Shown here: one piece after another, positions 17,344-25,899 of the stretch
Layout: every line of letters begins with the position of its first letter
How positions within the stretch are numbered: the first letter of the stretch is position 1
Assembly: GCA_913045275.1 (NCBI GenBank)
Contig: CAJWPG010000004.1
Span: 1 to 58,678 of the forward strand
From: an uncultured Pelagibacteraceae bacterium
Lineage (GTDB): Bacteria; Pseudomonadota; Alphaproteobacteria; Pelagibacterales; Pelagibacteraceae
Direction: 5' to 3'
Length of the DNA stretch: 58,678 nt
Made by a program: the position numbers and the translations under genes
Notes under the pieces: generated by a model
Told to the model about the DNA's origin: nothing
The model's input: only the letters and a program-made list of their open reading frames with translations
Databases searched by the model: none

Positions 17344-18171
17344 TTATTTTTGTCTTAATTTATCTGAATTAAAAACACCTAGTACGTGCATATCTTCACA
17401 ATGGAGTCCCAAATCTTTCAAAGAATTTTTAATTTTTTGATCTTCAATATGTCCTTCGATGTCGCAAAGGAAAAAATAAGAAGAAAATGAATTTTTTTCA
17501 GGAAAACTTTGTAGTTTGGTCATGTTAACGCCATTATAGGCCAGTCCTGATAGAGCTTGTACTAGTGCTCCATGTTTGCTTTTTAGCTTAAATAAAATAG
17601 ATGTAATATACATTTCGTTTTTAAATTCTGGTTGATAAATTTCTTTTCCCATCAATAAAAATCTAGTTACATTATTTTTGTCATTTTGAATTTTTTCTTT
17701 TATAATTTCAAGACCATAAATATCTGCGCTTAGACTTGATGCAATTGCTGCTTTAGTTTTGTCTTTTGACTCGGAAACATACTTGGCAGATCCTGCTGTA
17801 TCTGCTCTTACATTTTCAATTAAATTATTTTTTTTTATAAAATCTGATGATTGACTTAAGGCTTGAGCATGAGAATAAACATCTTTTAAATCTGACAATT
17901 TTGATCCTTTTATTCCTAATAAATTATGTTTTATTGGAAAAAAATGCTCAGCATAAATATTTAATCTGTATTTAAATATTAAATATTCAACACCTATATT
18001 GCCTGTTGTTTTGTTTGACTCAGGTATGATGCTTCTTATAGAATTATCTTTACTTGCTTTTTCAAAACATTCATCAAATGTTTTGCAAGATATTGTTTCG
18101 CAGTCAGGATACATTTTTTTTGCACAACTTTCGCTGTAACTGCCTGGTATACCTTGATATGCTATTTTCAT
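17344..18171 (-). CDS. pheA: Prephenate dehydratase
   Basis: Converts prephenate to phenylpyruvate for phenylalanine. This is a monofunctional enzyme of 275 residues with no chorismate mutase domain. The substrate-site motif NVTRFLLMG lies near 165-173, and a C-terminal ACT domain starts at GALVQALSG (about 200). The usual Phe-binding ESRP is QSFP here, closer to the alphaproteobacterial version, so feedback may differ from E. coli. It lies 4 bases after kdsB on the same strand, a common alphaproteobacterial pairing. Confidence 0.95.
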   Translation of the reverse strand: MKIAYQGIPGSYSESCAKKMYPDCETISCKTFDECFEKASKDNSIRSIIPESNKTTGNIGVEYLIFKYRLNIYAEHFFPIKHNLLGIKGSKLSDLKDVYSHAQALSQSSDFIKKNNLIENVRADTAGSAKYVSESKDKTKAAIASSLSADIYGLEIIKEKIQNDKNNVTRFLLMGKEIYQPEFKNEMYITSILFKLKSKHGALVQALSGLAYNGVNMTKLQSFPEKNSFSSYFFLCDIEGHIEDQKIKNSLKDLGLHCEDMHVLGVFNSDKLRQK

Positions 18172-18175
18172 AATT

Positions 18176-18916
18176 TTAATTCTTATATTCCATTAATTTT
18201 TTAATTTCCATATAATCCTCATGGGTATCAACACCAATTGGTGATGAATTTGCTAAAATTACATCAATTAAAATATTATTTTCCATGGCCCTTAACTGTT
18301 CTAATTTTTGTGAAATTTCATTTTCAGTTTGTTTTAAATTAACGAATTTTTCTAAAATTGAAACTTTATATAAATATATTCCAATATGATGATAAACATT
18401 TTCTTGATTATTTTGCAAAACTTTTCTTAAAAATTTTTTTGCCTTGGTAATACTATCTTTCGATATTTTTTCCTCAGAAATTACTTTCACAATATGATTT
18501 TTACTGAACATTATTTCATTTTTTATTTCGCATGCCAATGTTGCTATTTCAGATTTATTATTAATTGCTTGTTTATGAAGATTTTTAACATCCTCAATAT
18601 CTATCATTGGTTCATCACCTTGAAGATTGATTACATAGTCGACTTTTTTATTATTAAGTTTTTGTAAAGCCTCAAAAATCCTATCTGTTCCAGTTTTGTG
18701 ATTTTTTTCTGTCAAAATACATTTGCCACCATTTTTAGTAACTTCTTCGTAAATTCTTTCATCTCCAGTAGCTACATAGGTGTCTCCAATTTCAGCTGAT
18801 TCAGCTTTTTGATAAACATGATTAATAATTGATAAACCATTAATTTTTAAAAGAGGTTTATTGGGTAATCTTGTTGCCGCTAACCTTGAAGGTATTAAAA
18901 TTATTGTTTTAGTCAT
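18176..18916 (-). CDS. kdsB: CMP-KDO synthetase (3-deoxy-manno-octulosonate cytidylyltransferase)
   Basis: Activates KDO with CTP for lipopolysaccharide inner core. The 246 residues open with IPSRLAATRLPNKPL, the nucleotide-binding signature, and contain NLQGDEPMI near residue 95 and NVYHHIGIYLY later. kdsD (24922) makes the sugar precursor and lptC/lptB export LPS, so a KDO-containing envelope is implied. The 5' leader carries a perfect 7-bp hairpin at 18932-18948. Confidence 0.95.
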   Translation of the reverse strand: MTKTIILIPSRLAATRLPNKPLLKINGLSIINHVYQKAESAEIGDTYVATGDERIYEEVTKNGGKCILTEKNHKTGTDRIFEALQKLNNKKVDYVINLQGDEPMIDIEDVKNLHKQAINNKSEIATLACEIKNEIMFSKNHIVKVISEEKISKDSITKAKKFLRKVLQNNQENVYHHIGIYLYKVSILEKFVNLKQTENEISQKLEQLRAMENNILIDVILANSSPIGVDTHEDYMEIKKLMEYKN

Positions 18917-18931
18917 AAATTTAAGCTTTTA

Positions 18932-18948
18932 TGCGTCTTTCAGACGCA
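18932..18948. promoter_or_regulatory. Perfect 7-bp palindromic hairpin between kdsB and the cytochrome gene
   Basis: TGCGTCT, a 3-base loop, then AGACGCA. It is unusually GC-rich for this DNA and lies 16 bases upstream of the kdsB start, in the region divergent from the cytochrome c gene. It could be a leader hairpin on kdsB mRNA or the binding site of a dimeric regulator. It is not an obvious terminator, because no gene ends here. Confidence 0.45.
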
Positions 18949-19014
18949 ATAATTGAAATTAAATTTAGTATTTTTTTTGTTTAACATGTTATACGACCAT
19001 AATAATAAAAAATC

Positions 19015-19545
19015 ATGGATTCCTTTGAAATAAACAAAATAGTTGCAGCAGTTCTCGTTGTTTTTTTAGTGGTTTTTGGAATAGGTAAAATTTCAGATAT
19101 GGTTTTCCATGTCGAAAAACCGAATACTAGCGCCTATAAAGTTGAAATTTCAACGGCAAGTTCAACTGAGGATTCAAATACAGAGCAGCTTGTTGATGTT
19201 ACAACATTATTAGCTATGGGCAATCTAGATGAAGCTAAGAAAGTGTGGAAAAAATGCTCCGCGTGCCATTCAATAAAAAAAGATGGAAAAAATAAAATTG
19301 GACCTGCGCTTTACAATGTGCTTGGTAGGAATGTTGCTGCTCTAAATGACTATAAATATTCTAAAGCTTTTGAGACTTATGGAAAATCTTGGACATTCGA
19401 AGAAATGAACGGATTTTTAACAAAACCACAAGCTTATATTAAAGGAACAAAGATGGCTTTTGCTGGATTAAAAAAAGAAAAAGACAGAGCTTCAATTATT
19501 CTGTTTTTGAATCAAAATTCTGACAATCCACTGCCTCTACCTTAA
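19015..19545 (+). CDS. Membrane-anchored class I cytochrome c
   Basis: A 176-residue electron carrier resembling alphaproteobacterial CycM / cytochrome c552. An uncleaved N-terminal anchor (about 9-25, IVAAVLVVFLVVFGIG) is followed by a linker, then one heme site CSACH near residue 80-84 and the Met ligand in GTKMAF near 140. It would carry electrons from the bc1 complex to the terminal oxidase on the periplasmic side. The 3' end overlaps argF by 9 bases. Confidence 0.9.
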   Translation: MDSFEINKIVAAVLVVFLVVFGIGKISDMVFHVEKPNTSAYKVEISTASSTEDSNTEQLVDVTTLLAMGNLDEAKKVWKKCSACHSIKKDGKNKIGPALYNVLGRNVAALNDYKYSKAFETYGKSWTFEEMNGFLTKPQAYIKGTKMAFAGLKKEKDRASIILFLNQNSDNPLPLP

Positions 19546-20469
19546 TTTTCCAAAACAATATAGTAAAATACTTTTTTGAACATAAACTCTATTTAAGGCT
19601 TGTTGCCATACTTTAGATTGTTTTCCTAAAAAAACTTCATTTGAAACTTCTGAGCCTCTTGGCAAACAATGAAGAAAGATTCCATTTGGTTTTAAAAAAC
19701 TCATAACTTTTGAATTCACTTTAAATTTGTTAAAATCTTTTAGTTTTTTAGATTTATTTACTTTATCGTTCATACTTATTACTTTATCTGTAAATAACAC
19801 ATCGCTACCTATTGTGGCTTGTTTAACATCATTAAATATTTTAATTTTTCCTTTATTTTTTTTTGACCAGTTTATTAACTTTTTGTTAGGTGCATATTTT
19901 TTTGGACAACCAATATTTAATTTAAAAGAAAATTTTACAGAAGCTTCAATTAAACTATTAATGACATTATTATTACCATCTCCAATCCAGCAAATTTGTA
20001 ACTTTGAAATGGGTTTCTTCTTAATTTCTTCAATAGTAAAAACATCACTCAAAACTTGACTTGGATGTGAAGAGGGGCTTAATCCATTTATTATCGGAAT
20101 AACCATATGCTTTTTAAATTCTTCTAATTTTTTGTCACTATCTGTTCTAAGCATAAATGCATTTCCAAAAGTAGATAGAATTTTTGCAGTGTCTGCTATA
20201 CTTTCGCTTCCTTTTGATAGATGCAACTCATCAGACCTTAAAGTTAAAGCACTTCCGCCAAGTTGTTTTATAGCAAGATAAAAACTTAATCTTGTTCTTA
20301 AACTAGATTTTTCAAACATTTGAATTAACATTTTTCCTTTAAGAGGAGAATCTTTGTCTAATTCAAGAACATTAGATTTTTTTCTTTTATTCTTTCTTTT
20401 TTTTGCATCTAAAATTATTTTTTTTAAATCCTTAGATGAAATATCTCTTATATTAATAAAGTTTTTCAT
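19537..20469 (-). CDS. argF: Ornithine carbamoyltransferase
   Basis: Makes citrulline from ornithine and carbamoyl phosphate. The 310 residues include the ornithine-side HCLPRGSEV near the C-terminus and the carbamoyl phosphate HPSQ motif (about 134-137). The usual S-T-R-T-R phosphate loop reads S-L-R-T-R (FEKSSLRTRLSF, near 56-61), replacing the first Thr with Leu. Overall identity as OTCase, not aspartate carbamoyltransferase, is supported by HCLP and by argD, whose stop overlaps its start by 4 bases. Confidence 0.93.
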   Translation of the reverse strand: MKNFINIRDISSKDLKKIILDAKKRKNKRKKSNVLELDKDSPLKGKMLIQMFEKSSLRTRLSFYLAIKQLGGSALTLRSDELHLSKGSESIADTAKILSTFGNAFMLRTDSDKKLEEFKKHMVIPIINGLSPSSHPSQVLSDVFTIEEIKKKPISKLQICWIGDGNNNVINSLIEASVKFSFKLNIGCPKKYAPNKKLINWSKKNKGKIKIFNDVKQATIGSDVLFTDKVISMNDKVNKSKKLKDFNKFKVNSKVMSFLKPNGIFLHCLPRGSEVSNEVFLGKQSKVWQQALNRVYVQKSILLYCFGKLR

Positions 20470-21647
20470 TTTACATTAAATTCTTTGCAAACTTTTCTTA
20501 CAATTTTAATCGCAAGATCTATTTCTGATTTTTTAACATTAAGAGGGGGCAATATCCTTACTACATTTTCTGCCGCTCTTATCGTGAGCAACTTATTATC
20601 CTCTAATTTTTTAATAAATTTTGCTTGATCATTATAAAGCTGTAATCCTATTAACAATCCAACTCCTCTAACCTCCTTAATTAATTCTTTATAATCATTT
20701 TTGATTTTATTTAGTTCATAGTAAAAATATTTAGATATTTTTTCCACATTTTTTAGAAATCCTTTTTTATAAATTTGATCAAGTACAGCATTTCCAACGC
20801 TCATTGCAAGTGGGTTTCCTCCAAAAGTTGAACCATGTGTACCCGCAATATTTATTCCTGAAGCAGCTTTTTTTGTCATTAAAACTGCTCCTATTGGAAA
20901 TCCACCCCCTATACCTTTTGCTATTGGGACTATATCTGGTCTAATTTTTGCCTGTTCAAAATAAAAAAGAGTTGATGATCTGCCAATTCCGGATTGAATC
21001 TCATCACAAATTAACAATATTTTTTTTTCATTACATATTTTTCTTAATTTTTTTAAAAAACTATTGCTATGAACTTTAATGCCACCTTCTCCCATAATTG
21101 GTTCTATCATTATGGCCGCTGTATTTTTAGTTATAGATTTTTTTAGTGATTTAAGATTGTTAAATTCAAAGTGATCAAAACCTCCTGCTTTTGGACCAAA
21201 TCCTTCGATCATTTTTTTTGATCCACTTGCATGAATTGCTGCAATTGTTCTTCCGTGAAATGAATTTTTTATACAAAGAATTCTATTTTTTTTTGATTTG
21301 CCGATAGAATAAAAATATCTTCTAGCAATTTTTATTGCTGCTTCTGTAGCTTCCGCTCCTGAGTTCTGGAAAATAACATAGTCAGCAAAAGTTTTTTGAG
21401 CAAGTCTTTTGGCAAGCTTTTCTCCTTCGGGTATTAAAAATGCATTTGAAACATGCCAAACTTTTTTAGATTGTTTATTAATTGCTTTAATTAAATATGG
21501 ATTAGCATGCCCTAAGGAGTTTACAGCTATACCTTGCACAAAGTCTAAATATTTTTTACCATTAGTTGAATATAAAAAACTTCCCTTGCCTCTTTTAAAA
21601 GCAATTTTTCTTCTGTTATAATTTTTTGCTAAAGCGCTCATCATCAA
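20466..21647 (-). CDS. argD: Acetylornithine aminotransferase
   Basis: A class III PLP aminotransferase making N-acetylornithine; family members often also serve the DAP pathway as DapC. The 393 residues include NSGAEATEAAIKIAR, FHGRTIAA, CDEIQSGIGR and the PLP lysine in PIAKGIGGGFPIGA (near 245), then THGSTFGGNPLA. The gene is sandwiched with 4-base overlaps between a permease gene and argF. No separate dapC is seen beside dapD, so a dual role is plausible. Confidence 0.94.
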   Translation of the reverse strand: MMMSALAKNYNRRKIAFKRGKGSFLYSTNGKKYLDFVQGIAVNSLGHANPYLIKAINKQSKKVWHVSNAFLIPEGEKLAKRLAQKTFADYVIFQNSGAEATEAAIKIARRYFYSIGKSKKNRILCIKNSFHGRTIAAIHASGSKKMIEGFGPKAGGFDHFEFNNLKSLKKSITKNTAAIMIEPIMGEGGIKVHSNSFLKKLRKICNEKKILLICDEIQSGIGRSSTLFYFEQAKIRPDIVPIAKGIGGGFPIGAVLMTKKAASGINIAGTHGSTFGGNPLAMSVGNAVLDQIYKKGFLKNVEKISKYFYYELNKIKNDYKELIKEVRGVGLLIGLQLYNDQAKFIKKLEDNKLLTIRAAENVVRILPPLNVKKSEIDLAIKIVRKVCKEFNVK

Positions 21648-22456
21648 GATTTAATTTTATATCCTTTTCTAAATAACAAATAAGAAATATACCATGTAAT
21701 AAAAGATATAATTAATAGAAACATTATTCCAAATTTTATAGAACCATCCGATTGGCCAATAAATGAATATCTGAAACCATTAATCATATGAAAAAATGGA
21801 TTATAATAACTCAAACTTTTTAAAATATCTGGTAATTTTTCAATACTATAAAAAGTTCCTGATAAAAAAGATAATGGCACTATTACAAAATTTGTTACTG
21901 TTGCCATTTGATCAAACTTATCCGCATAAAGACCGGCAATAATTCCGGCAGAGCCTAAAAAAAAACCAGCAAGAAATAGATACAAAAACCAAAGGAAATA
22001 GTTTTGTACGCTTAAATCTAAAAAAATTATAAATATATATGTTGATATAGAAGCTATACATAATCCTCTTGTTATTGAAGCAAGAACTAACGAAATTGTT
22101 ACTTCTGCTGCTGATAATGGGCTATTTACTATATCAACAATTGTTCCCATTATCTTGCTCATCATAATAGATGAACTGGAATGAGAAAAACTTTGTTGAA
22201 TTACCTGCATCATAATTAAACCATTCGCTAGAAACTCGATGTATGGAACGCCTAGTACATCTGGTCTTTCATCCCCTATTGCTAAAGAAATTACAACTAG
22301 AAATAAAATTGACGTTAGTATTGGTCCTACAAGTGTTTGTCCTGATACAATTAAAAATCGCAATACTTCTTTTTTGTAAAGGCTAAAGGCGCCTACCCAG
22401 TTAATTAAGCCGAAACGACGCACACCAATTTTATATTTATTTTCTAATTCAACCAT
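21644..22456 (-). CDS. ABC-2 type transporter permease
   Basis: A 270-residue membrane protein with about six hydrophobic segments and the ABC-2 arrangement (extended N-terminal region, then TM helices, with LSFLSGTFYSIEKLPDILKSLSYYNPFFHMINGFRY near the end). It resembles the YadH family of exporter permeases. No ATP-binding partner gene is next to it. It begins the run permease-argD-argF with 4-base overlaps, so it is co-translated with arginine genes without obvious functional reason. The substrate is unknown. Confidence 0.85.
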   Translation of the reverse strand: MVELENKYKIGVRRFGLINWVGAFSLYKKEVLRFLIVSGQTLVGPILTSILFLVVISLAIGDERPDVLGVPYIEFLANGLIMMQVIQQSFSHSSSSIMMSKIMGTIVDIVNSPLSAAEVTISLVLASITRGLCIASISTYIFIIFLDLSVQNYFLWFLYLFLAGFFLGSAGIIAGLYADKFDQMATVTNFVIVPLSFLSGTFYSIEKLPDILKSLSYYNPFFHMINGFRYSFIGQSDGSIKFGIMFLLIISFITWYISYLLFRKGYKIKS

Positions 22457-22583
22457 TAATAATTACTCTTAAACTTTTTTTTTAAAAATTGTTAAAAAAC
22501 AAAAAAAAAAGCTTGTTATTAATTAGTATTTATGCTCTCAAGATAGTGTTGTATAAAAACTAATATATACTAAATATTGTGTT

Positions 22584-23078
22584 ATGAGCTGGACTGATGA
22601 AAAAGTTAATAAATTAAAAGAGCTGTGGGGCAAAGGTCAAACAGCGAGTCAAATTGCTGAAATTATTGGTGGATTAAGTAGAAATGCAGTTATAGGAAAA
22701 GCACATAGATTAAGCCTATCTGCAAAAATAAAAATAAGATCAACCATTACACGAAACAAAGAAAATTTTAAATATACAAATCAGGAAACTCAAAAAAAAG
22801 GAAGAAGAAGCAAGTTTAGATCGCTAATATTAAATAAAGACTTTGAGCCGGCAAAAAATTTACAGCTGGAAGAATTAACTGATAATACTTGTAAATATAT
22901 GGAAGGACATCCCGATGATAAAGAATCGTCTTTTTGTGGAAGAAAAAATGTCGAAAAATTTTCTTACTGCCCCCTTCATTTAATGATTGTATTCCAGCCT
23001 AAAGGCAAAAAAGAAAATGTTGTAGAAAAAGAAGATGAAGTTCCTCAATTTATTGAAAAAAAAATAAAATCAGCTTAA
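22584..23078 (+). CDS. gcrA: GcrA-family cell cycle regulator
   Basis: A 164-residue transcription regulator of Alphaproteobacteria that binds sigma-70 and promoters methylated at GANTC by CcrM. The N-terminal helix-turn-helix is clear (MSWTDEKVNKLKELW, then GGLSRNAVIGKAHRL, residues 1-45). A basic linker follows, then a C-terminal Cys/His cluster (CKYMEGH...FCGR...YCPLH) as in Caulobacter GcrA. The gene stands alone, preceded by a 127-base divergent spacer, one of the longer gaps here. Confidence 0.92.
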   Translation: MSWTDEKVNKLKELWGKGQTASQIAEIIGGLSRNAVIGKAHRLSLSAKIKIRSTITRNKENFKYTNQETQKKGRRSKFRSLILNKDFEPAKNLQLEELTDNTCKYMEGHPDDKESSFCGRKNVEKFSYCPLHLMIVFQPKGKKENVVEKEDEVPQFIEKKIKSA

Positions 23079-23167
23079 AGTAGAATTTTTCATTTAACTC
23101 TTTTGAAATCTTTATTGCTTAATATTCCTTGTAATGAATTTTTTCTAATTTATTTTCCATACTACAT

Positions 23168-23332
23168 TTAATCTTTTTCATTAATATTTTTTTTACTTTT
23201 GTATTTATTATAATCATAATCTTTAATTAAATTTTGTTTTGCTTTTATCCCTCTATTGATTGATTTTATTGCTATAACAGATACAAAAAATAATATTATT
23301 AGTATAATAATATAAACTATATAATTTATCAT
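23168..23332 (-). CDS. Small single-span membrane protein, 54 residues
   Basis: The ORF starts at an ATG that overlaps the stop of the upstream NDUFA9-like gene (TAATG) and ends with TAA at 23170-23168. Residues about 3-22 are almost all hydrophobic (NYIVYIIILIILFFVSVIAI); the rest is lysine-rich with a KDYDYNKYK segment, so the protein should have one membrane helix with a basic cytoplasmic tail. I recognise no family. Translational coupling and the otherwise unfilled gap support it being real. Confidence 0.6.
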   Translation of the reverse strand: MINYIVYIIILIILFFVSVIAIKSINRGIKAKQNLIKDYDYNKYKSKKNINEKD

Positions 23333-24294
23333 TAATTTGTATTTGAAAATTTATTTCTAGAAAATTGACCACCAGTTCTCCAATTAAAACTATATTTCTC
23401 TATTTCTTCATCAAAAATTCTATTTGCCTTGAGACCTAAGTCAAAATTAGTTTTGTATTTTCCTGAAGAAATATTATCGCACTTTAATAAATTTATTTGA
23501 TCTACTGTTATTAATGGATTAGGCATTATTTCAAAAATTTTTGCCATCATTTTGGCTATTACCAAAGGTAAGGGGATTAATAATCTTTTTTTATCTATGG
23601 TTTTTAATATTTTTAAAATAATTTCTTTAAAAGAAAAAATTTCTGGCCCGATGCACTCTATAGTTTGTTCATTTGTTTTTCCCTGAACTACATCAAAAAT
23701 TATTTGAACTAAATCCGTAACATGTATGGGTGCAAATTTAGTCTTGCCTTCATAATATATGGGTATAATTGGTAAGCGATTTAATAAAGTCATGAAATTT
23801 GTAGTAAATTTATCATCTACAGAATAAACTATAGAAGGTTTCAGCACTACAGCTCTATCAAAATTATTTTTAATTTTATTTTCTCCATCAAGTTTACTAA
23901 TAGCGTAATTGCTATCTAGAGATTTTTCAATTCCAAGAGAAGAAATATGAATTAATTTTTCAATATTTTGTTTGGCAGATAATTTTGATAGAAGATCTGG
24001 AAAGTCTGTATGAATATTTTTAAAAAAATTTTTTCTTTTTTCAAATAATATTCCAATTAAGTTAATACATATTGAGCATTCCTTCACTAAATTCTTTATC
24101 TTTTCTATATTAAAGTAAGTTAATTCTACAATCTCAAGATATCCAGGATTTGCTTGGGTTTTTAAGATATATCCTTTTTGATGAATATTTCTTGTAACGG
24201 CAACAACTTTATAGTTATTTTTCGTTAACTTTCTTATTAAGTGTCTGCCTATTTGGCCAGTAGCACCGAAAACTAGAATTTCTTTAGGTTTCAT
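23332..24294 (-). CDS. NDUFA9-like NAD(P)-binding protein (complex I-associated SDR family)
   Basis: A 320-residue extended short-chain-dehydrogenase/epimerase fold protein. The N-terminal Rossmann motif is GATGQIGRHL (about 10-19); HISSLGIE and YAISKLDGE mark the central sheet and a Tyr-x3-Lys; FAPIHVTDL follows. This is the alphaproteobacterial homologue of the mitochondrial complex I subunit NDUFA9. Its precise function in bacteria is uncertain. Its start is only 15 bases from the divergent rnd start, and its stop overlaps a small membrane peptide gene. Confidence 0.85.
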   Translation of the reverse strand: MKPKEILVFGATGQIGRHLIRKLTKNNYKVVAVTRNIHQKGYILKTQANPGYLEIVELTYFNIEKIKNLVKECSICINLIGILFEKRKNFFKNIHTDFPDLLSKLSAKQNIEKLIHISSLGIEKSLDSNYAISKLDGENKIKNNFDRAVVLKPSIVYSVDDKFTTNFMTLLNRLPIIPIYYEGKTKFAPIHVTDLVQIIFDVVQGKTNEQTIECIGPEIFSFKEIILKILKTIDKKRLLIPLPLVIAKMMAKIFEIMPNPLITVDQINLLKCDNISSGKYKTNFDLGLKANRIFDEEIEKYSFNWRTGGQFSRNKFSNTN

Positions 24295-24309
24295 ATATAT
24301 ATTCCATCA

Positions 24310-24921
24310 ATGGATTTAGATATTAAATTACATAAAGAAGATTTACCAGACCAAATACATTTTAGTGACAATATTGCAATAGATTGTGAGTTCATGGGTT
24401 TAAACGTTGAAAGAGATAGGCTGTGCTTAGTTCAAATTTCATCTGGAAATAATGATGCTCATATAATTCAGCTAAATAAAGATAAATACAATGCTCCCAA
24501 CCTTAAGAAGTTATTGGTCGACGAAAAAATAAATAAAATATTTCATTACGCAAGAGCCGACCTGTTGTTTATAAAAAAATATTTAAATATTAATGTTAAC
24601 AAAATTGCTTGTACTAAAATAATGAGCAAAATTGCTAGAAGTTATTCTGATAAACATGGTCTAAAGGATTTAATTAAAGAATTTATGAGTATTGATGTAA
24701 GTAAACAATTACAAACTTCAGATTTTGGTGGAGATCTATCAAAAAAACAACTTCAATATTGTGCTAACGATGTTGTTTATCTTCATAAAATTTACGAAGG
24801 TCTTTATAAAATTTTAATCAGAGAAAATCGGTTAGATTTATATAACAAAACTATAAAATTTCTTCCAACAAGAGTTGAACTAGATTTTGCCTCTTTCAAA
24901 GAAGATATTTGGTCTCATTAA
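24310..24921 (+). CDS. rnd: Ribonuclease D
   Basis: A 3'-5' exoribonuclease for tRNA 3' ends. The 203 residues comprise only the DEDD exonuclease domain: DCEFMGLN (near 26-33), a second acidic motif in FHYARADLLFI, and YCANDVVYLHKIY (D-x3-Y type). The HRDC domains of E. coli RNase D (375 residues) are missing, as in the short alphaproteobacterial form. It opens a fourteen-gene plus-strand run. Confidence 0.92.
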   Translation: MDLDIKLHKEDLPDQIHFSDNIAIDCEFMGLNVERDRLCLVQISSGNNDAHIIQLNKDKYNAPNLKKLLVDEKINKIFHYARADLLFIKKYLNINVNKIACTKIMSKIARSYSDKHGLKDLIKEFMSIDVSKQLQTSDFGGDLSKKQLQYCANDVVYLHKIYEGLYKILIRENRLDLYNKTIKFLPTRVELDFASFKEDIWSH

Positions 24922-25899
24922 ATGAAAAATAAAAAGATCCAATTAATCGCAAAAAATGTAATTCAAGATGAAATTTATGCTTTAAAAAAATTAAAATCAT
25001 CTATTGGAAATTCTTTTAATCAAATAGTAAAAACAATTTTAAATTGTAGAAATGGCAAAATAATAATATCTGGAGTTGGTAAAAGTGGAATTATAGGCAA
25101 AAAGTGGGCCGCAATGAATTCATCAATAGGAATTCCATCTTTTTTCTTAGATGCTTCCAATGCTAGCCATGGAGATATGGGACAAATAACTTCTAATGAT
25201 ATTGTAATATTAATAAGTTTAAGTGGACAAAGTGAAGAACTTAAAAATATAATTCAGTATACATCTAGAAATAAAAATATTAAATTAATTGGTATTACAT
25301 CAAAAAAAAAATCTATTCTTTACAAAAACTCAGATATTAAATTTTTATTACCATCTGTAAAAGAGGCAGACCTGGGAAATATAGTTCCTACTTCTACAAC
25401 TGCAATACAACTGGCCTTAGGTGACGCAATTGCAATTACTTGTATGAGATATAATAATTTTGGAGAACTAGATTTTAAAAAATTTCATCCAGGAGGATCT
25501 CTTTCGGTAAAACTTAAAACTGTAAACGATTTGATGTTTACAGGAAATAAAATTCCTTTTGTTAAAGAAAATACCACGATGAAAGATGCTCTTAACACAA
25601 TAACAAGTAAAGGTTTAGGGGTGCTATTAATAAAAAAAAGAAACATCACAACAGGAATTTTAACTGATGGCGACTTAAAAAGATTAAGTCAAAAATATGA
25701 AAATTTTCAAAAATTAACAATAAAAAAAGTAATGAAAAAAAACCCAGTTAGTGTTGATAAAAATACACTTGCAGCTCAAGCACTTTCAATTATGAATGCA
25801 AAAAAAATTACAAGTCTATGCGTTCATAAAGAAAATCAAAAAAATAAAACTATTGGAATAATTCATATACATAATATTTTAAAGGCAAATATAAGCTAA
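24922..25899 (+). CDS. kdsD: Arabinose-5-phosphate isomerase
   Basis: Interconverts ribulose-5-P and arabinose-5-P, the first step of KDO synthesis. The 325 residues have an N-terminal SIS domain (SGVGKSGIIGKKWAA; LISLSGQSEELKN; PTSTTAIQLALGDAIA) and two C-terminal CBS repeats (from about 205). It starts on the base after rnd stops and is followed directly by lptC, the usual alphaproteobacterial LPS cluster order. Confidence 0.95.
   Translation: MKNKKIQLIAKNVIQDEIYALKKLKSSIGNSFNQIVKTILNCRNGKIIISGVGKSGIIGKKWAAMNSSIGIPSFFLDASNASHGDMGQITSNDIVILISLSGQSEELKNIIQYTSRNKNIKLIGITSKKKSILYKNSDIKFLLPSVKEADLGNIVPTSTTAIQLALGDAIAITCMRYNNFGELDFKKFHPGGSLSVKLKTVNDLMFTGNKIPFVKENTTMKDALNTITSKGLGVLLIKKRNITTGILTDGDLKRLSQKYENFQKLTIKKVMKKNPVSVDKNTLAAQALSIMNAKKITSLCVHKENQKNKTIGIIHIHNILKANIS

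Noticed and set aside
23079-23167. 13-codon ORF on the minus strand after the 54-residue gene
   Set aside because: Too short, no ribosome site, and AT-rich DNA yields many such frames by chance.
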